Below are positions 9,080 to 17,581 of a stretch of 64,000 bases of DNA, piece by piece. The stretch is from Saprospiraceae bacterium (GTDB lineage: Bacteria; Bacteroidota; Bacteroidia; Chitinophagales; Saprospiraceae). Position 1 is the stretch's first letter. Every line of letters begins with the position of its first letter. Location of the stretch: assembly GCA_020627705.1 (NCBI GenBank), contig JAHDGJ010000006.1, forward strand, positions 1-64,000, read 5' to 3'. Position numbers and translations under genes: made by a program. The notes beneath the pieces were generated by a model. It did not search any database and was not told the DNA's origin. It saw nothing but the letters and a program-made list of their open reading frames with translations.

Positions 9080-10304
9080 AGAATTTAAAAAAAGATATTT
9101 TCAAGAATTGGAAATAGACAATGCTGAATTGGCATGGCAAAAATTTCAAGGCAAATTTGATTTAATGGAAGGGGATTCCACCCAAGATAAAAGAGCTTGG
9201 CCTATTTATATTTTATGCTGTAGTATTTTTATTGGTGCCTTGGGATTGTTGTTTGTTTTTCTTTTTGCTCCTCTAGAAGAGTCTTTCAATCAATCTAGAT
9301 ATAATCATGTTGCCAATATGTTAAAATTGGATTCAGATGCTCCAGTTCAAGAGATTGCAAGTATAAAATATTCTGATTCAAATCAGCTACACCATATAGA
9401 ATCCAACAATTATTCGGCTGAATTATCTCAGTCTGGGTTTGAATCCGAAGCATTGGAAAGAAAAATAGAAGAAAAGGAACATTTCCCTTTATTAGAAAGT
9501 ATTCCAATTGGAGCTAATAATATTTTTAATACCTCTCAATGGCAAGATTCTAATTCTAGCAATAGAATGGACAAGAAAGTGCCAAACTATAAGGTTGAGG
9601 CTAAGAACAAATCAATTTCAATCAATGCATTGCCCATTAAATATTTGTTTTTCGAAAGACCAGAAATTAAATCGAAAAAAATTCAGTTAATCAACAAATC
9701 TTATGTTGTTGATCCAGCGAATGAAACATTTGTAGTTGCACAGGCCGGTGTAGCAAACTTGGTTCATAGATCAACACATCAAAGTTTCGAACAAAGTTTT
9801 AAACTCTCTTTAATGCACAAGACTAAATCTGGCATTTTCATCAATACAGGATTTGGAATTAGTAAATGGAACATCAAATCAAGAGTTAATAGTTTGGATT
9901 TGAGAATTGATGGTTTGCAACTGTCTCAGGTTAAAGGAGCTATTTCGGACATTCATAATTCGATTTCTTTAGGAGAGGTAAATATTAGTTTGGGATATTT
10001 AATACCACTGCACAAGCGTCTGTCAGGTTTTGTAGCACTAGGAGCATCCCAAAGGTGGAGTTTTAAGAAAAGAACAAAGTATTTGATGGTTGATGAATTC
10101 AATAATGATGCATCCATAGATCTTAGTCAGGGCGATAACTATAAATATCCTCTATATTCTGGATTTTCGTTTGGAATAAATTATTTCATGAATTCTAAGA
10201 TGGAATTGTCTTTGGCTCCTTTTTATTCTAGGGTTATCCAAAAATCAGATTTAATACATCCCAAGTTGCTAGGTATGAATTTGGGAATAAAAATTAGAAC
10301 CTAA
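9057..10304 (+). CDS. Membrane protein coupled to the ECF sigma factor; barrel-like C-terminus
   Basis: The protein has 415 residues. The N-terminal 46 are charged and probably cytoplasmic (FKKRYFQELEIDNAELAWQKFQGKF). One strong transmembrane helix covers about residues 47-71 (IYILCCSIFIGALGLLFVFLF). A low-complexity periplasmic linker of about 170 residues follows. From about residue 245, alternating beta strands (GIFINTGFGISKW, VNISLGYLIPL, GFVALGASQRWSF, PLYSGFSFGINYF, ending NLGIKIRT) resemble small outer-membrane barrels. The 23-bp overlap with the sigma gene and the topology suggest an anti-sigma factor that may reach across the periplasm. No known anti-sigma domain is recognisable, so that role is inference. 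Confidence 0.72.
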   Translation: MSMQQEFREFKKRYFQELEIDNAELAWQKFQGKFDLMEGDSTQDKRAWPIYILCCSIFIGALGLLFVFLFAPLEESFNQSRYNHVANMLKLDSDAPVQEIASIKYSDSNQLHHIESNNYSAELSQSGFESEALERKIEEKEHFPLLESIPIGANNIFNTSQWQDSNSSNRMDKKVPNYKVEAKNKSISINALPIKYLFFERPEIKSKKIQLINKSYVVDPANETFVVAQAGVANLVHRSTHQSFEQSFKLSLMHKTKSGIFINTGFGISKWNIKSRVNSLDLRIDGLQLSQVKGAISDIHNSISLGEVNISLGYLIPLHKRLSGFVALGASQRWSFKKRTKYLMVDEFNNDASIDLSQGDNYKYPLYSGFSFGINYFMNSKMELSLAPFYSRVIQKSDLIHPKLLGMNLGIKIRT

Positions 10305-10333
10305 TTGCAACCTATTCCTTATAATCTTACGTA
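10305..10333 (+). promoter_or_regulatory. Candidate ECF-sigma promoter upstream of the DUF4382 lipoprotein
   Basis: TTGCAACC (10305-10312), then 17 bp, then CGTA (10330-10333) and ATAGTT. It begins immediately after the stop codon of the membrane protein and 14 bp before the lipoprotein ATG. It matches the element at 8474-8502 in both blocks and in spacing. Both copies also carry TATAAT within the spacer, shifted by 2 bp. Confidence 0.6.
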
Positions 10334-10346
10334 ATAGTTATTATAA

Positions 10347-11927
10347 ATGAGAACTAAAATGAACATGAAAAGATTTTTTTACTTGATTTTATCGTTTTGC
10401 ATTTTTCTGATTGCGTCATGTAGTGACGATGAAGGTAATAGCCCAGAAGAAGTCAAAGCGGTCAATATTTATTTAACTGATTGCCCTTTTGAGGCAGATG
10501 AAGTAAATGTTGAGATTTTAGGAGTTACCATAGAGGATATGGATGGCTTTGAAATCGAATTAAACACAAATGTTGGAATATATAATTTGCTAAATTTTCA
10601 AGATGGGGTGGATACCTTATTGGCCTCAGGTAATGTAGACGTTGAGGATATCGATAACATATATTTTGAAATTGGAGATCAAAATAGCATCGTGGTAGAT
10701 GGCGTTACATTTCCACTCGAATTGCAAGGGGACAATATTGTTAAAGTGAAAATTGACTTAAGCAATGTGTCCAGTATAGAAGACTTGTTAGTAGACTTTT
10801 TCGCTTGTACTTCAATAATTCAAAAACAAGGAGGGTATTTTTTAAAACCAGTAATAAAGTATAAGGGTAAGAAGGGTGAAGATTATGATGATCTAATTGA
10901 GGATTTATTGGAAGATTTTGAAGAATGCTATGATTTGGTTTATCCCTTGGGTTTAATAGATACTACGGGTGCAATAGTTCAAGTTGAGACTGATGATGCA
11001 TTGGTAGAGGCTCTTGTATCTGGAGCGATAGTTAATATTGCTTATCCCTTTGATTTGATAGATGAGAATGGTGTTGTATCTACTATAGGATCAGAAGATG
11101 ATTTGGAGGATTTAGAAGATTGTGACGAGGACAATGAAAATGACAATGACGAGGAGGAAGAAGATATACTAGAATTTCTTGAAGAATTAGAGGATTGCTA
11201 TTCTTTGGTTTACCCTGTTGGTTTGGTTTCAATTTCAGGGGATATTTTCACTGCGAATGATGAAAATGAGTTATCGAGTATAATTGATGTTGAGGAGATT
11301 AGTTCTTTGGTATTCCCTATTTCAGTTGCGAATACTAACGGAGAATTATTTGTTTTAAATGAATTAAAGGACGAAGATGATTTGGATGATTGTGATGACG
11401 ATGATGACGATGAAATAGAAGATTTTGAGGAATTCGCTATAGAGGTGATTGAATGTTATGAATTCATTTTCCCAATCTCTTTTGTAGATATTGATGGCAA
11501 TCAAATAGAAGTTCTTGATTCTAATGAGTATTTACTTGCATTGGAAAACAACGAAATAGCAGATTATATTTATCCATTTGATGTAATAAAGCAAAATGGA
11601 ACTCAATTTACTTTGAATCAGACGAATCAACTCAATGCGCTTAACGATTGTGAAGAAGACGATGATGATGACGACGACGACGATAATGATGATTTAGAGG
11701 ATTTATTAGAAGAATTAGAGGATTGCTATGACTTGATTTATCCTATTGTGTTTTCTGGGGAAAATGGAATAAGCTATACCGCGAATAATGAAGATGAGCT
11801 TGAAGACTTATTAGATGATGAAGATTTAACCGATATAATTTATCCAATTTCTGTTTTAGATTCTGATGGTAATACTCTTAATGCAGAGAATGAGGAAGAA
11901 GCATTAGCACTACTGGATAACTGTTAA
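10347..11927 (+). CDS. DUF4382 lipoprotein with acidic Cys-bounded repeats
   Basis: A lipoprotein signal ends in LIASC (Cys25), with acidic SDDEG after it. Residues 38-170 match DUF4382 (VNIYLTDCPFEADEVNVEI, then a hydrophobic beta domain). Four repeats of 80-95 residues start near residues 178, 272, 354 and 448. Each contains two half-units with a YP(I/F/L) core (CYDLVYPLGLID, then YPFDLID..NG) and is bounded by two Cys (ECY and DC). Asp/Glu-rich linkers, one with nine Asp in a row, separate them. Such acidic linkers suggest calcium binding or flexibility; function is unknown. Three ATG codons (10347, 10359, 10365) are possible starts. Confidence 0.85.
   Translation: MRTKMNMKRFFYLILSFCIFLIASCSDDEGNSPEEVKAVNIYLTDCPFEADEVNVEILGVTIEDMDGFEIELNTNVGIYNLLNFQDGVDTLLASGNVDVEDIDNIYFEIGDQNSIVVDGVTFPLELQGDNIVKVKIDLSNVSSIEDLLVDFFACTSIIQKQGGYFLKPVIKYKGKKGEDYDDLIEDLLEDFEECYDLVYPLGLIDTTGAIVQVETDDALVEALVSGAIVNIAYPFDLIDENGVVSTIGSEDDLEDLEDCDEDNENDNDEEEEDILEFLEELEDCYSLVYPVGLVSISGDIFTANDENELSSIIDVEEISSLVFPISVANTNGELFVLNELKDEDDLDDCDDDDDDEIEDFEEFAIEVIECYEFIFPISFVDIDGNQIEVLDSNEYLLALENNEIADYIYPFDVIKQNGTQFTLNQTNQLNALNDCEEDDDDDDDDDNDDLEDLLEELEDCYDLIYPIVFSGENGISYTANNEDELEDLLDDEDLTDIIYPISVLDSDGNTLNAENEEEALALLDNC
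11652..11693 (+). repeat. GAN triplet microsatellite coding for poly-Asp
   Basis: Fourteen consecutive triplets (GAA, GAC, GAT, one AAT) encode the Asp-rich linker between the third and fourth lipoprotein repeats. Shorter GAY runs sit in the other linkers (about 11120-11160 and 11379-11412). Slippage here would change length in frame. Confidence 0.85.
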
Positions 11928-11958
11928 TCATATTAAATAAAGTAGTTTTTTCATATAA

Positions 11959-12006
11959 TAAGGAAAGTGCGTTTATTGCCGACGCGCTTTCCTTTATTTT
12001 TTTTTA
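11959..12006 (+). terminator. Rho-independent terminator after the DUF4382 lipoprotein
   Basis: The arms AAGGAAAGTGCG and CGCGCTTTCCTT pair with one G-T wobble and a loop of about 11 nt. A T-rich run with ten T follows. It ends 50 bp before the converging VTC gene. Confidence 0.88.
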
Positions 12007-12055
12007 GAAGACACGCTTCTAGCTTCTATTCCTTCGAATCAAGAATGTTACTTGA

Positions 12056-12667
12056 TTACAAGGCAATTAAACTTATTCCCGTAGCATATTTTGAATATTT
12101 TGTTTGCCTAAAGGGCAAAAACTTATTGAGTTCATCAAAATATATAAAGTCTTCCTTTGCAAATTTTATTTCTAAAATGAGACGATCTTCTTGCTGCATG
12201 ATGTTTTGATTTTGAGGATGCCGAAAGGAAAGTTGTGAATCCAAGGTGATTCTAAATTTTTTATCTGTACTAATCCAATATCTCCTTCTGTATTGATTGA
12301 TTAAAGTTGGTGTAAGATCAAAATTAAAAATTCTTTGAGTTGAAATATAGTCTTCAAGTTTTTGATAGGAGTCAAATGACTGGGCGATATATTTTTTACT
12401 TCCCAATTGATTGGATTTTGATTTAATCTCGAATTGGCCCTTAGACATATCTTCTATATCATTATACCAGCGATACCTAAGCTTCGTCCTATGTGGATCT
12501 CCATTTATATTTTGATAAAACCAGAGTAAATCACTAGTATCGAAATAAACATTATTAACAACTCTATCTGGAAAAGCAGGATAGAATGAAAATGGATGAT
12601 TGATGATTGCTTGTTTTACAATTTCTAGATCAACAATGGAAAGCGCATATTTGATTTCGTATCTCAT
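12056..12667 (-). CDS. VTC-domain protein (polyphosphate polymerase family)
   Basis: The protein has 203 residues and starts with MRYEIKYAL, the usual opening of VTC domains (RxExKY). It then shows YFDTSDLLWFY, TKLRYRWY, FEIKSKSNQ and RYWISTDKKFRITLD, the conserved basic and acidic residues of the triphosphate-tunnel fold. Eukaryotic VTC4 makes polyphosphate; what bacterial single-domain members make is not settled. The longer open frame to 12739 is rejected, because this ATG follows the upstream CotH stop by only 7 bp. It is the last gene of the DUF4956-CotH-VTC operon. Confidence 0.88.
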   Translation of the reverse strand: MRYEIKYALSIVDLEIVKQAIINHPFSFYPAFPDRVVNNVYFDTSDLLWFYQNINGDPHRTKLRYRWYNDIEDMSKGQFEIKSKSNQLGSKKYIAQSFDSYQKLEDYISTQRIFNFDLTPTLINQYRRRYWISTDKKFRITLDSQLSFRHPQNQNIMQQEDRLILEIKFAKEDFIYFDELNKFLPFRQTKYSKYATGISLIAL

Positions 12668-12674
12668 TTTGCGC

Positions 12675-15581
12675 CTATGGAAAGATGATTTCAGAATTGT
12701 CTTCTTTGAGCTCCAGGTATTTGTTTCCAGTTTCCTCAAATTTCAGAATATTGATTTTCCCTGGTCCATACTCTGGTTTTTTTTGATAAGCAGCAAATGC
12801 TTTGTTGCAGTTTGAAACGCTAGCATATTTAACCGTTACCTTACTCAGGTCTTTGGAAGCAATACCAATATCCGCAACATCAATGTAGGCTTTATCAACG
12901 GTAATCGTTGCCTGTTCTCCTGCGCTTATTGCTTTATCCGAAATATTTTCGAAGGTACAATTTTCAACGGTAATGGTGCTTCCAGAAAAATCAAAGGCAT
13001 CATTACCAGTACGCTGAGATAAGGAATTTTTTATAGTCCCAGTACAGAAGTCAGCATCAAAACCGTCGGAATACGTATCTGCAAGAAAAATATAATCAAT
13101 ATCAAAATTTGAGCGTATAATATTGAGCGCATCTTCGCAATAGTTTGAAGAAAATTGAGATTGCTTTATAGAGACATCTGATTCATAAAAACTTACGGCT
13201 CCTGTCATAAAGTAATTTCCTAAATCTAAATTATCTAACTCCGAAAATTTACAATGGTTTAGACTTGATTTGCCCTGAGCGTTTAGGACAAGAAGGCCTT
13301 GTCCACTTTTGTCACTGGAGTAAATGTGTATTGGATTTTCTTTTGTTCCTTTAAAGTGTATTCTCGATTCGCTAAGAATGTAGGCCTTGTTAGTTAAGTC
13401 TAAAGAAGTCCCAGGCTCGATTATAAAATTCATCTCTCTAGGGATTTTGATGGGTTGAGTTACCACATACTTACCACTCAGTAATATTATTTGATCTTTG
13501 GTGATCTTTACATCTTGACTTTCAAACGGTACTTGAAGTGAACTAACGGCTTTTTTTGTAAAATCGACCTTATGGGCAGATGGCCAATTTTTTATTTGTG
13601 TAAAGTGAATTTGATCCAAACCTAAAACTTTAAAGTAGAGTACATTGTCACCTGTAGGAACGGAAATGCTTTTGTATTCTGGCGCTTTATTGGGATGGTT
13701 GCTCCAAAGGTTTTGTTCCAAAGGATTTAAAGATGTTGGGTTAGCCGAAACTTCATTGCCAGAGCCAATAATTTCGATTGGTAAATGATGATAGTTCGAA
13801 ACGTTTAGAATTTTTTCATTGGCAGTGGTTTGCATGACAAACGCCTTCAAACTAATGTTATTCATCGCAGGGAGAGAGGCCTGGATCGTTTTGCATTTTG
13901 TATAAATTTCCTTTTTGTTTAAGTTATACTCTGGGTAGTATTGATTTATAAGATGAACTCTGGAGTCCAAATCCTCTTTTATCTCGTTTAAGTAGTTTTC
14001 TATAAATTCGGGAGAAGAATATTTGTTAAGGTAAGCGGCAAATTTGCTTGCAAAAGTTTTATTGCGATAAAGAATGCTGTAGTATTTTGCCCAATCATCA
14101 ACGTATTTGTTGGATTTATAAAAACCGAAACAATTATCTTTTGCTACAATATCATACGTTCCGTTTTCGATGAATCCATCATAACCTACGGGCTCTAATT
14201 TTCTGGACACCGGGTTGTAATAAAATCGATGGTTATGCCAAACCATACTGTGATAAGCTCGCAGTATTTCTACAATGGCATAGTATCGAGCCATTTTGTC
14301 TAGATCAAAAATGTTTTCAGCTGGTTGCAAGTTATGTTTATATGCATACATCAGTTCTTGCGCTTCATTGAATTGTTTGAGCAAACTGCTGTCCTTCACA
14401 ATTCTACTTGCCCGAAACGGTTCTATATCCGAAATATATTTTGGATTAATAAGCGGGGCATCATGATGTCCAACGGCCTTTTTTGATCTTATTCTTTGTT
14501 CCCAAGCAGCGTCTTCCGTAAACTTTAGTAGAACGCCTTCTCTTCTTGAATTGGATTCCGGTAGGTGTTTATCGAAGTGTTCTTCGTAGGCATACAATTC
14601 TGATACTCTATCATTTAGTTTGAGCTTTACGAAATCATATTTAGTAGTAAGAATGTCTTCAGATTGTAGAAAATTATGAAACAACCACTCGTGTGCAAAA
14701 AATCTTCTTTCTGGACTTTGTAAAGAAAAAGTTTGCATTCTGTTCCATGCATTGTCGCTGGCAGTTTTGATTCGATAGGACCAATTGGTCCCTAAGAGGT
14801 GATCCGTCCAGTCGCCTTTCAGTCGTATTTTGACTTTTTGCGTTTGATTTTCGTCTTTGAGCTTAGCATTTGCATAAGTTCCGTCGTTTACTAGGATACC
14901 ATATTTAAATGCTTCCGTCCTTGCGTCCTCTAATTTTTTATAATTTTTAGGATCTATATAGAGACTAAGATTTGGCGTTTGATAGGCAAGAGTGTTAGAC
15001 TTTAAGCTGTCTTTCGAAATATATTTAATCTCGAAGTCATCAAAATAACTGTGCGCTGTTTTGTTTAAGCTGTAAGGAAAGACTTTGATAGAACTTAAAC
15101 TGTTGTTATTGGGAATGGTAACGCAGAGATTTAATTTGTCCCAACCATTTTGATCCGTTTCGTCTGCAACATTTGTTTGCATCATAAAATCGGAGCCCTG
15201 ATTTCCTTGAAATGCCAAGTAGCCGTTTCCAGCAACTGGTGAACTACGCCATATACTTGCACAAAGTTGGTCTCCTTCGTTTACAGTAGTTAAATCATAT
15301 CTTGGCCCATATTGACGTTGAGCATCCAATTTGCTGCTGTATTTTCCGGTACGTGGATATTCATTGCTACGGGTATGGCCATTCTGAAAGATGTATTGTC
15401 CATTTACAAATGTGTTGTCCTTCACTTTTTCCATACTGGTGGAAACAGTAGCAGAATGGCCTTTGGACTTACTTTTTTTTGCAAGCCAATAAAACGTCAA
15501 TGCCAAAACCAAAAGCAAAGGAATGCTCCTTTTTAACAGTACATTGGTTTTTGATGGTCGCTGATCATTCTTTATGATCAT
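12675..15581 (-). CDS. CotH-like kinase fused to a right-handed beta-helix, membrane anchored
   Basis: The protein has 968 residues. A signal anchor lies near residues 14-32 (SIPLLLVLALTFYWL). A beta-sandwich carbohydrate-binding-like region covers about 60-190. The CotH region covers about 200-560 (VKIRLKGDWTDH, QSPERRFFAHEWLFHNFLQ, LYAYEEHFDKHLPESN, REGVLLKF, GYDGFIENG). From about 690 a right-handed parallel beta-helix appears (NCKFSELDNLDL, CTFENISDKAIS). CotH proteins are atypical secreted kinases in spore-former coats; here it probably acts in the periplasm. Its ATG overlaps the DUF4956 stop by 4 bp (ATGA), so the two are translationally coupled. Confidence 0.85.
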   Translation of the reverse strand: MIIKNDQRPSKTNVLLKRSIPLLLVLALTFYWLAKKSKSKGHSATVSTSMEKVKDNTFVNGQYIFQNGHTRSNEYPRTGKYSSKLDAQRQYGPRYDLTTVNEGDQLCASIWRSSPVAGNGYLAFQGNQGSDFMMQTNVADETDQNGWDKLNLCVTIPNNNSLSSIKVFPYSLNKTAHSYFDDFEIKYISKDSLKSNTLAYQTPNLSLYIDPKNYKKLEDARTEAFKYGILVNDGTYANAKLKDENQTQKVKIRLKGDWTDHLLGTNWSYRIKTASDNAWNRMQTFSLQSPERRFFAHEWLFHNFLQSEDILTTKYDFVKLKLNDRVSELYAYEEHFDKHLPESNSRREGVLLKFTEDAAWEQRIRSKKAVGHHDAPLINPKYISDIEPFRASRIVKDSSLLKQFNEAQELMYAYKHNLQPAENIFDLDKMARYYAIVEILRAYHSMVWHNHRFYYNPVSRKLEPVGYDGFIENGTYDIVAKDNCFGFYKSNKYVDDWAKYYSILYRNKTFASKFAAYLNKYSSPEFIENYLNEIKEDLDSRVHLINQYYPEYNLNKKEIYTKCKTIQASLPAMNNISLKAFVMQTTANEKILNVSNYHHLPIEIIGSGNEVSANPTSLNPLEQNLWSNHPNKAPEYKSISVPTGDNVLYFKVLGLDQIHFTQIKNWPSAHKVDFTKKAVSSLQVPFESQDVKITKDQIILLSGKYVVTQPIKIPREMNFIIEPGTSLDLTNKAYILSESRIHFKGTKENPIHIYSSDKSGQGLLVLNAQGKSSLNHCKFSELDNLDLGNYFMTGAVSFYESDVSIKQSQFSSNYCEDALNIIRSNFDIDYIFLADTYSDGFDADFCTGTIKNSLSQRTGNDAFDFSGSTITVENCTFENISDKAISAGEQATITVDKAYIDVADIGIASKDLSKVTVKYASVSNCNKAFAAYQKKPEYGPGKINILKFEETGNKYLELKEDNSEIIFP

Positions 15582-16252
15582 AAAATAATCTCAGGTTGAT
15601 CAACAATAGAAATTTGGGCAGAAGGGTCTAAATTAAGAATCGCATTTTTGGTTGATTCAACACTATTTATGTCTTCTATTTTAGAAACCAAGCTGTAAAA
15701 ATATTCTCCATTTTTAACATCCATTCGTTTAAGTTCTAAGTACTTTAAATCTCTTGAAATGGCTTCAATAAGCTCGGTTGAATTGGCAATTTTGGTATTG
15801 ATGTTAATATGGGTTTTGCCCCTAAGTGTTTTGGACTTATTGGAATATCTCGCATTAAGATAGAGTATAGGCAAAATAACGGCAAAACTCAAAACAGCTA
15901 GAATCGGTTTGTTTGCTCCACCGACAATTCCAAGTCCTATAATTAGAAATAAATAGGTAAGTTCCTCAGGATCTTTGATTGCTGCCCTAAAACGTACAAT
16001 CGATAATGCTCCAACCAATCCTAGAGAAAGCGCAATGGAAGATTTGATTACCGTAATAATCAATAAGGTAGCTAGCGCTAACGGAAGAAATATTTTGGCA
16101 AATTTTCTACGATCAGACAGTGCATGTGCAAAGCGGATATAAAATTGTTGCACACCCAAGGCTAACAAAGTGACTACTAGAAAATTGACAAAAAAATCTT
16201 GAAGATTTATTGTTGCGTTAAAGTCTGATAGATATTTTTCAAATTCCAGCAT
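15578..16252 (-). CDS. DUF4956 membrane protein
   Basis: The protein has 224 residues. Four transmembrane helices lie in the first 130 residues (FFVNFLVVTLLALGVQQF, IFLPLALATLLIITVI, LTYLFLIIGLGIVGG, PILAVLSFAVILPILYL). The DUF4956 hallmark LGLVGALSIVRFRAAIKDPEE sits between helices 2 and 3. The C-terminal 80 residues form a small soluble ferredoxin-like domain. DUF4956 is repeatedly found beside VTC and CotH genes in bacteria, and this is the first gene of that operon here. Molecular function is unknown. Confidence 0.9.
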   Translation of the reverse strand: MLEFEKYLSDFNATINLQDFFVNFLVVTLLALGVQQFYIRFAHALSDRRKFAKIFLPLALATLLIITVIKSSIALSLGLVGALSIVRFRAAIKDPEELTYLFLIIGLGIVGGANKPILAVLSFAVILPILYLNARYSNKSKTLRGKTHININTKIANSTELIEAISRDLKYLELKRMDVKNGEYFYSLVSKIEDINSVESTKNAILNLDPSAQISIVDQPEIIL

Positions 16253-16497
16253 ACCGTTCTGTTATCTCACGCAATATTATGCATAAAATAGGCCAAATAG
16301 TGTCATATTTTTTCAATATTGACGGAGGAATAAAGCTTGGATATATGTTTTTTGGACATAAACTAGAACTATCTTACATAGACTTAATAATATGTTAAAG
16401 ACTATGTTTGAGGACATTCCATGGTCAAAAATTAACATATCAATGTTTAACAATCACTTACTTTTAAATATAAATTAAAACCTTAATTACACTGAAA
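16253..16497. other. AT-rich divergent intergenic region
   Basis: These 245 bp separate the DUF4956 operon from the T9SS protein gene and must hold both promoters. The sequence is strongly AT-rich. I see no convincing TAnnTTTG box, hairpin or repeat in it. Confidence 0.5.
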
Positions 16498-17559
16498 ATG
16501 ATATCAACTAGTATTAATAATGTAATTCATGAAGGGGAAGTGCATTCAATTCATGAAACGAGAACTTCCAATCTAAATATTATTGATAGAGTCTATTTAA
16601 GATTTACTACAATATTGGGTCTAAAAAGATCATCCTTCTATTTGACTCTTGTGTTGCTGTTTTTTTTCTCTTTAGTTAGCAGTATAAGTGTACAATCTCA
16701 ATCCTATGGGGGCACCACCATTTTTGGAGATATGGACCAGTATGCTTTTAACTGGACTATTGTTTGTGCGCCGGATGGCACTTCAGCTGTTGTTACTGCT
16801 GATTTTACTGCCCCTCCACCTGCTTTATCCCCTCAAATTCATCTTGGTGGGGGCGTGTTTGTAAACATGGTGGGACCAAATCCTTTTACCTATACCATCA
16901 CCGGTCTTACAGACTGTGAGTTTAATTTCCAATTTTGGATGGCTTATGAAGCTGCTCTTTATTCTTCGCCTTTTTATACTCCTGCTACATTGCCTGTGGT
17001 GCTATCAAACTTTACCGCAAAAAAGGGAGAAGATCAAACCGTTGTGCTAACATGGGATACATCGACCGAGATCAACAGTGATTATTTTATTGTAGAGCGG
17101 AGTAATGATGGAAATAATTGGCAAAGACTTGATAAAGTTGATGCAGCTGGCGATAGCAACGAACTTCTGTCATATGCATATAGAGATTCGAAACTTCCTT
17201 TAGTTAATTTCGATAACAACACAGTATACTATAGACTAAAAGTTGTTGATTTGGATGGCTCTTTTGAATATTCGGATTTTGTAAGTGTTAGATTTACTGA
17301 AAATCAAAATGACCTAATTGAAGTTTACCCTAATCCTACCTTGGATAATATATTTGTAAATCTTGATAAAGTAGATGTAAAAGTGGGAAGTGTTGAGATA
17401 AGCCTATTTAATAACTTAGGCCAAAGGGTTTTGTACAACCTAACAAAAACAAATCAAATATTGGGATTGGATGTTTCTGATCTTCCTTCTTCAACGTATG
17501 TACTGATGCTGAAGCAAAATGGTCAATTGATTCAACAGCAAAGAGTGGTTAAAAAATAA
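16498..17559 (+). CDS. T9SS-secreted protein with FnIII-like domain
   Basis: The protein has 353 residues. An unusually long polar leader (residues 1-45) precedes the hydrophobic signal segment FYLTLVLLFFFSLVSS. A small unknown beta domain follows (about 68-165). A fibronectin-III-like module (VVLSNFTAKKGEDQTVVLTW, NSDYFIVERSNDGNNW, VYYRLKVVDLDG) is common just before T9SS tails. The C-terminus is a type A sorting domain (IEVYPNPTLDNIFVNL, LGQRVLY, LPSSTYVLMLKQNGQ). An in-frame TTG at 16615 would give a conventional signal peptide and is the alternative start. Substrate or role is unknown. Confidence 0.82.
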   Translation: MISTSINNVIHEGEVHSIHETRTSNLNIIDRVYLRFTTILGLKRSSFYLTLVLLFFFSLVSSISVQSQSYGGTTIFGDMDQYAFNWTIVCAPDGTSAVVTADFTAPPPALSPQIHLGGGVFVNMVGPNPFTYTITGLTDCEFNFQFWMAYEAALYSSPFYTPATLPVVLSNFTAKKGEDQTVVLTWDTSTEINSDYFIVERSNDGNNWQRLDKVDAAGDSNELLSYAYRDSKLPLVNFDNNTVYYRLKVVDLDGSFEYSDFVSVRFTENQNDLIEVYPNPTLDNIFVNLDKVDVKVGSVEISLFNNLGQRVLYNLTKTNQILGLDVSDLPSSTYVLMLKQNGQLIQQQRVVKK

Positions 17560-17581
17560 GATTAAAATTTTAGGAGCAATC

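Noticed and set aside
12668-12739. Longer VTC protein start at 12739
   Set aside because: It would overlap the CotH gene by 65 bp, while ATG 12667 starts the conserved RxExKY motif 7 bp after the CotH stop.
16253-16497. Possible small RNA or riboswitch in the AT-rich gap
   Set aside because: No stable hairpin or known aptamer pattern could be seen.
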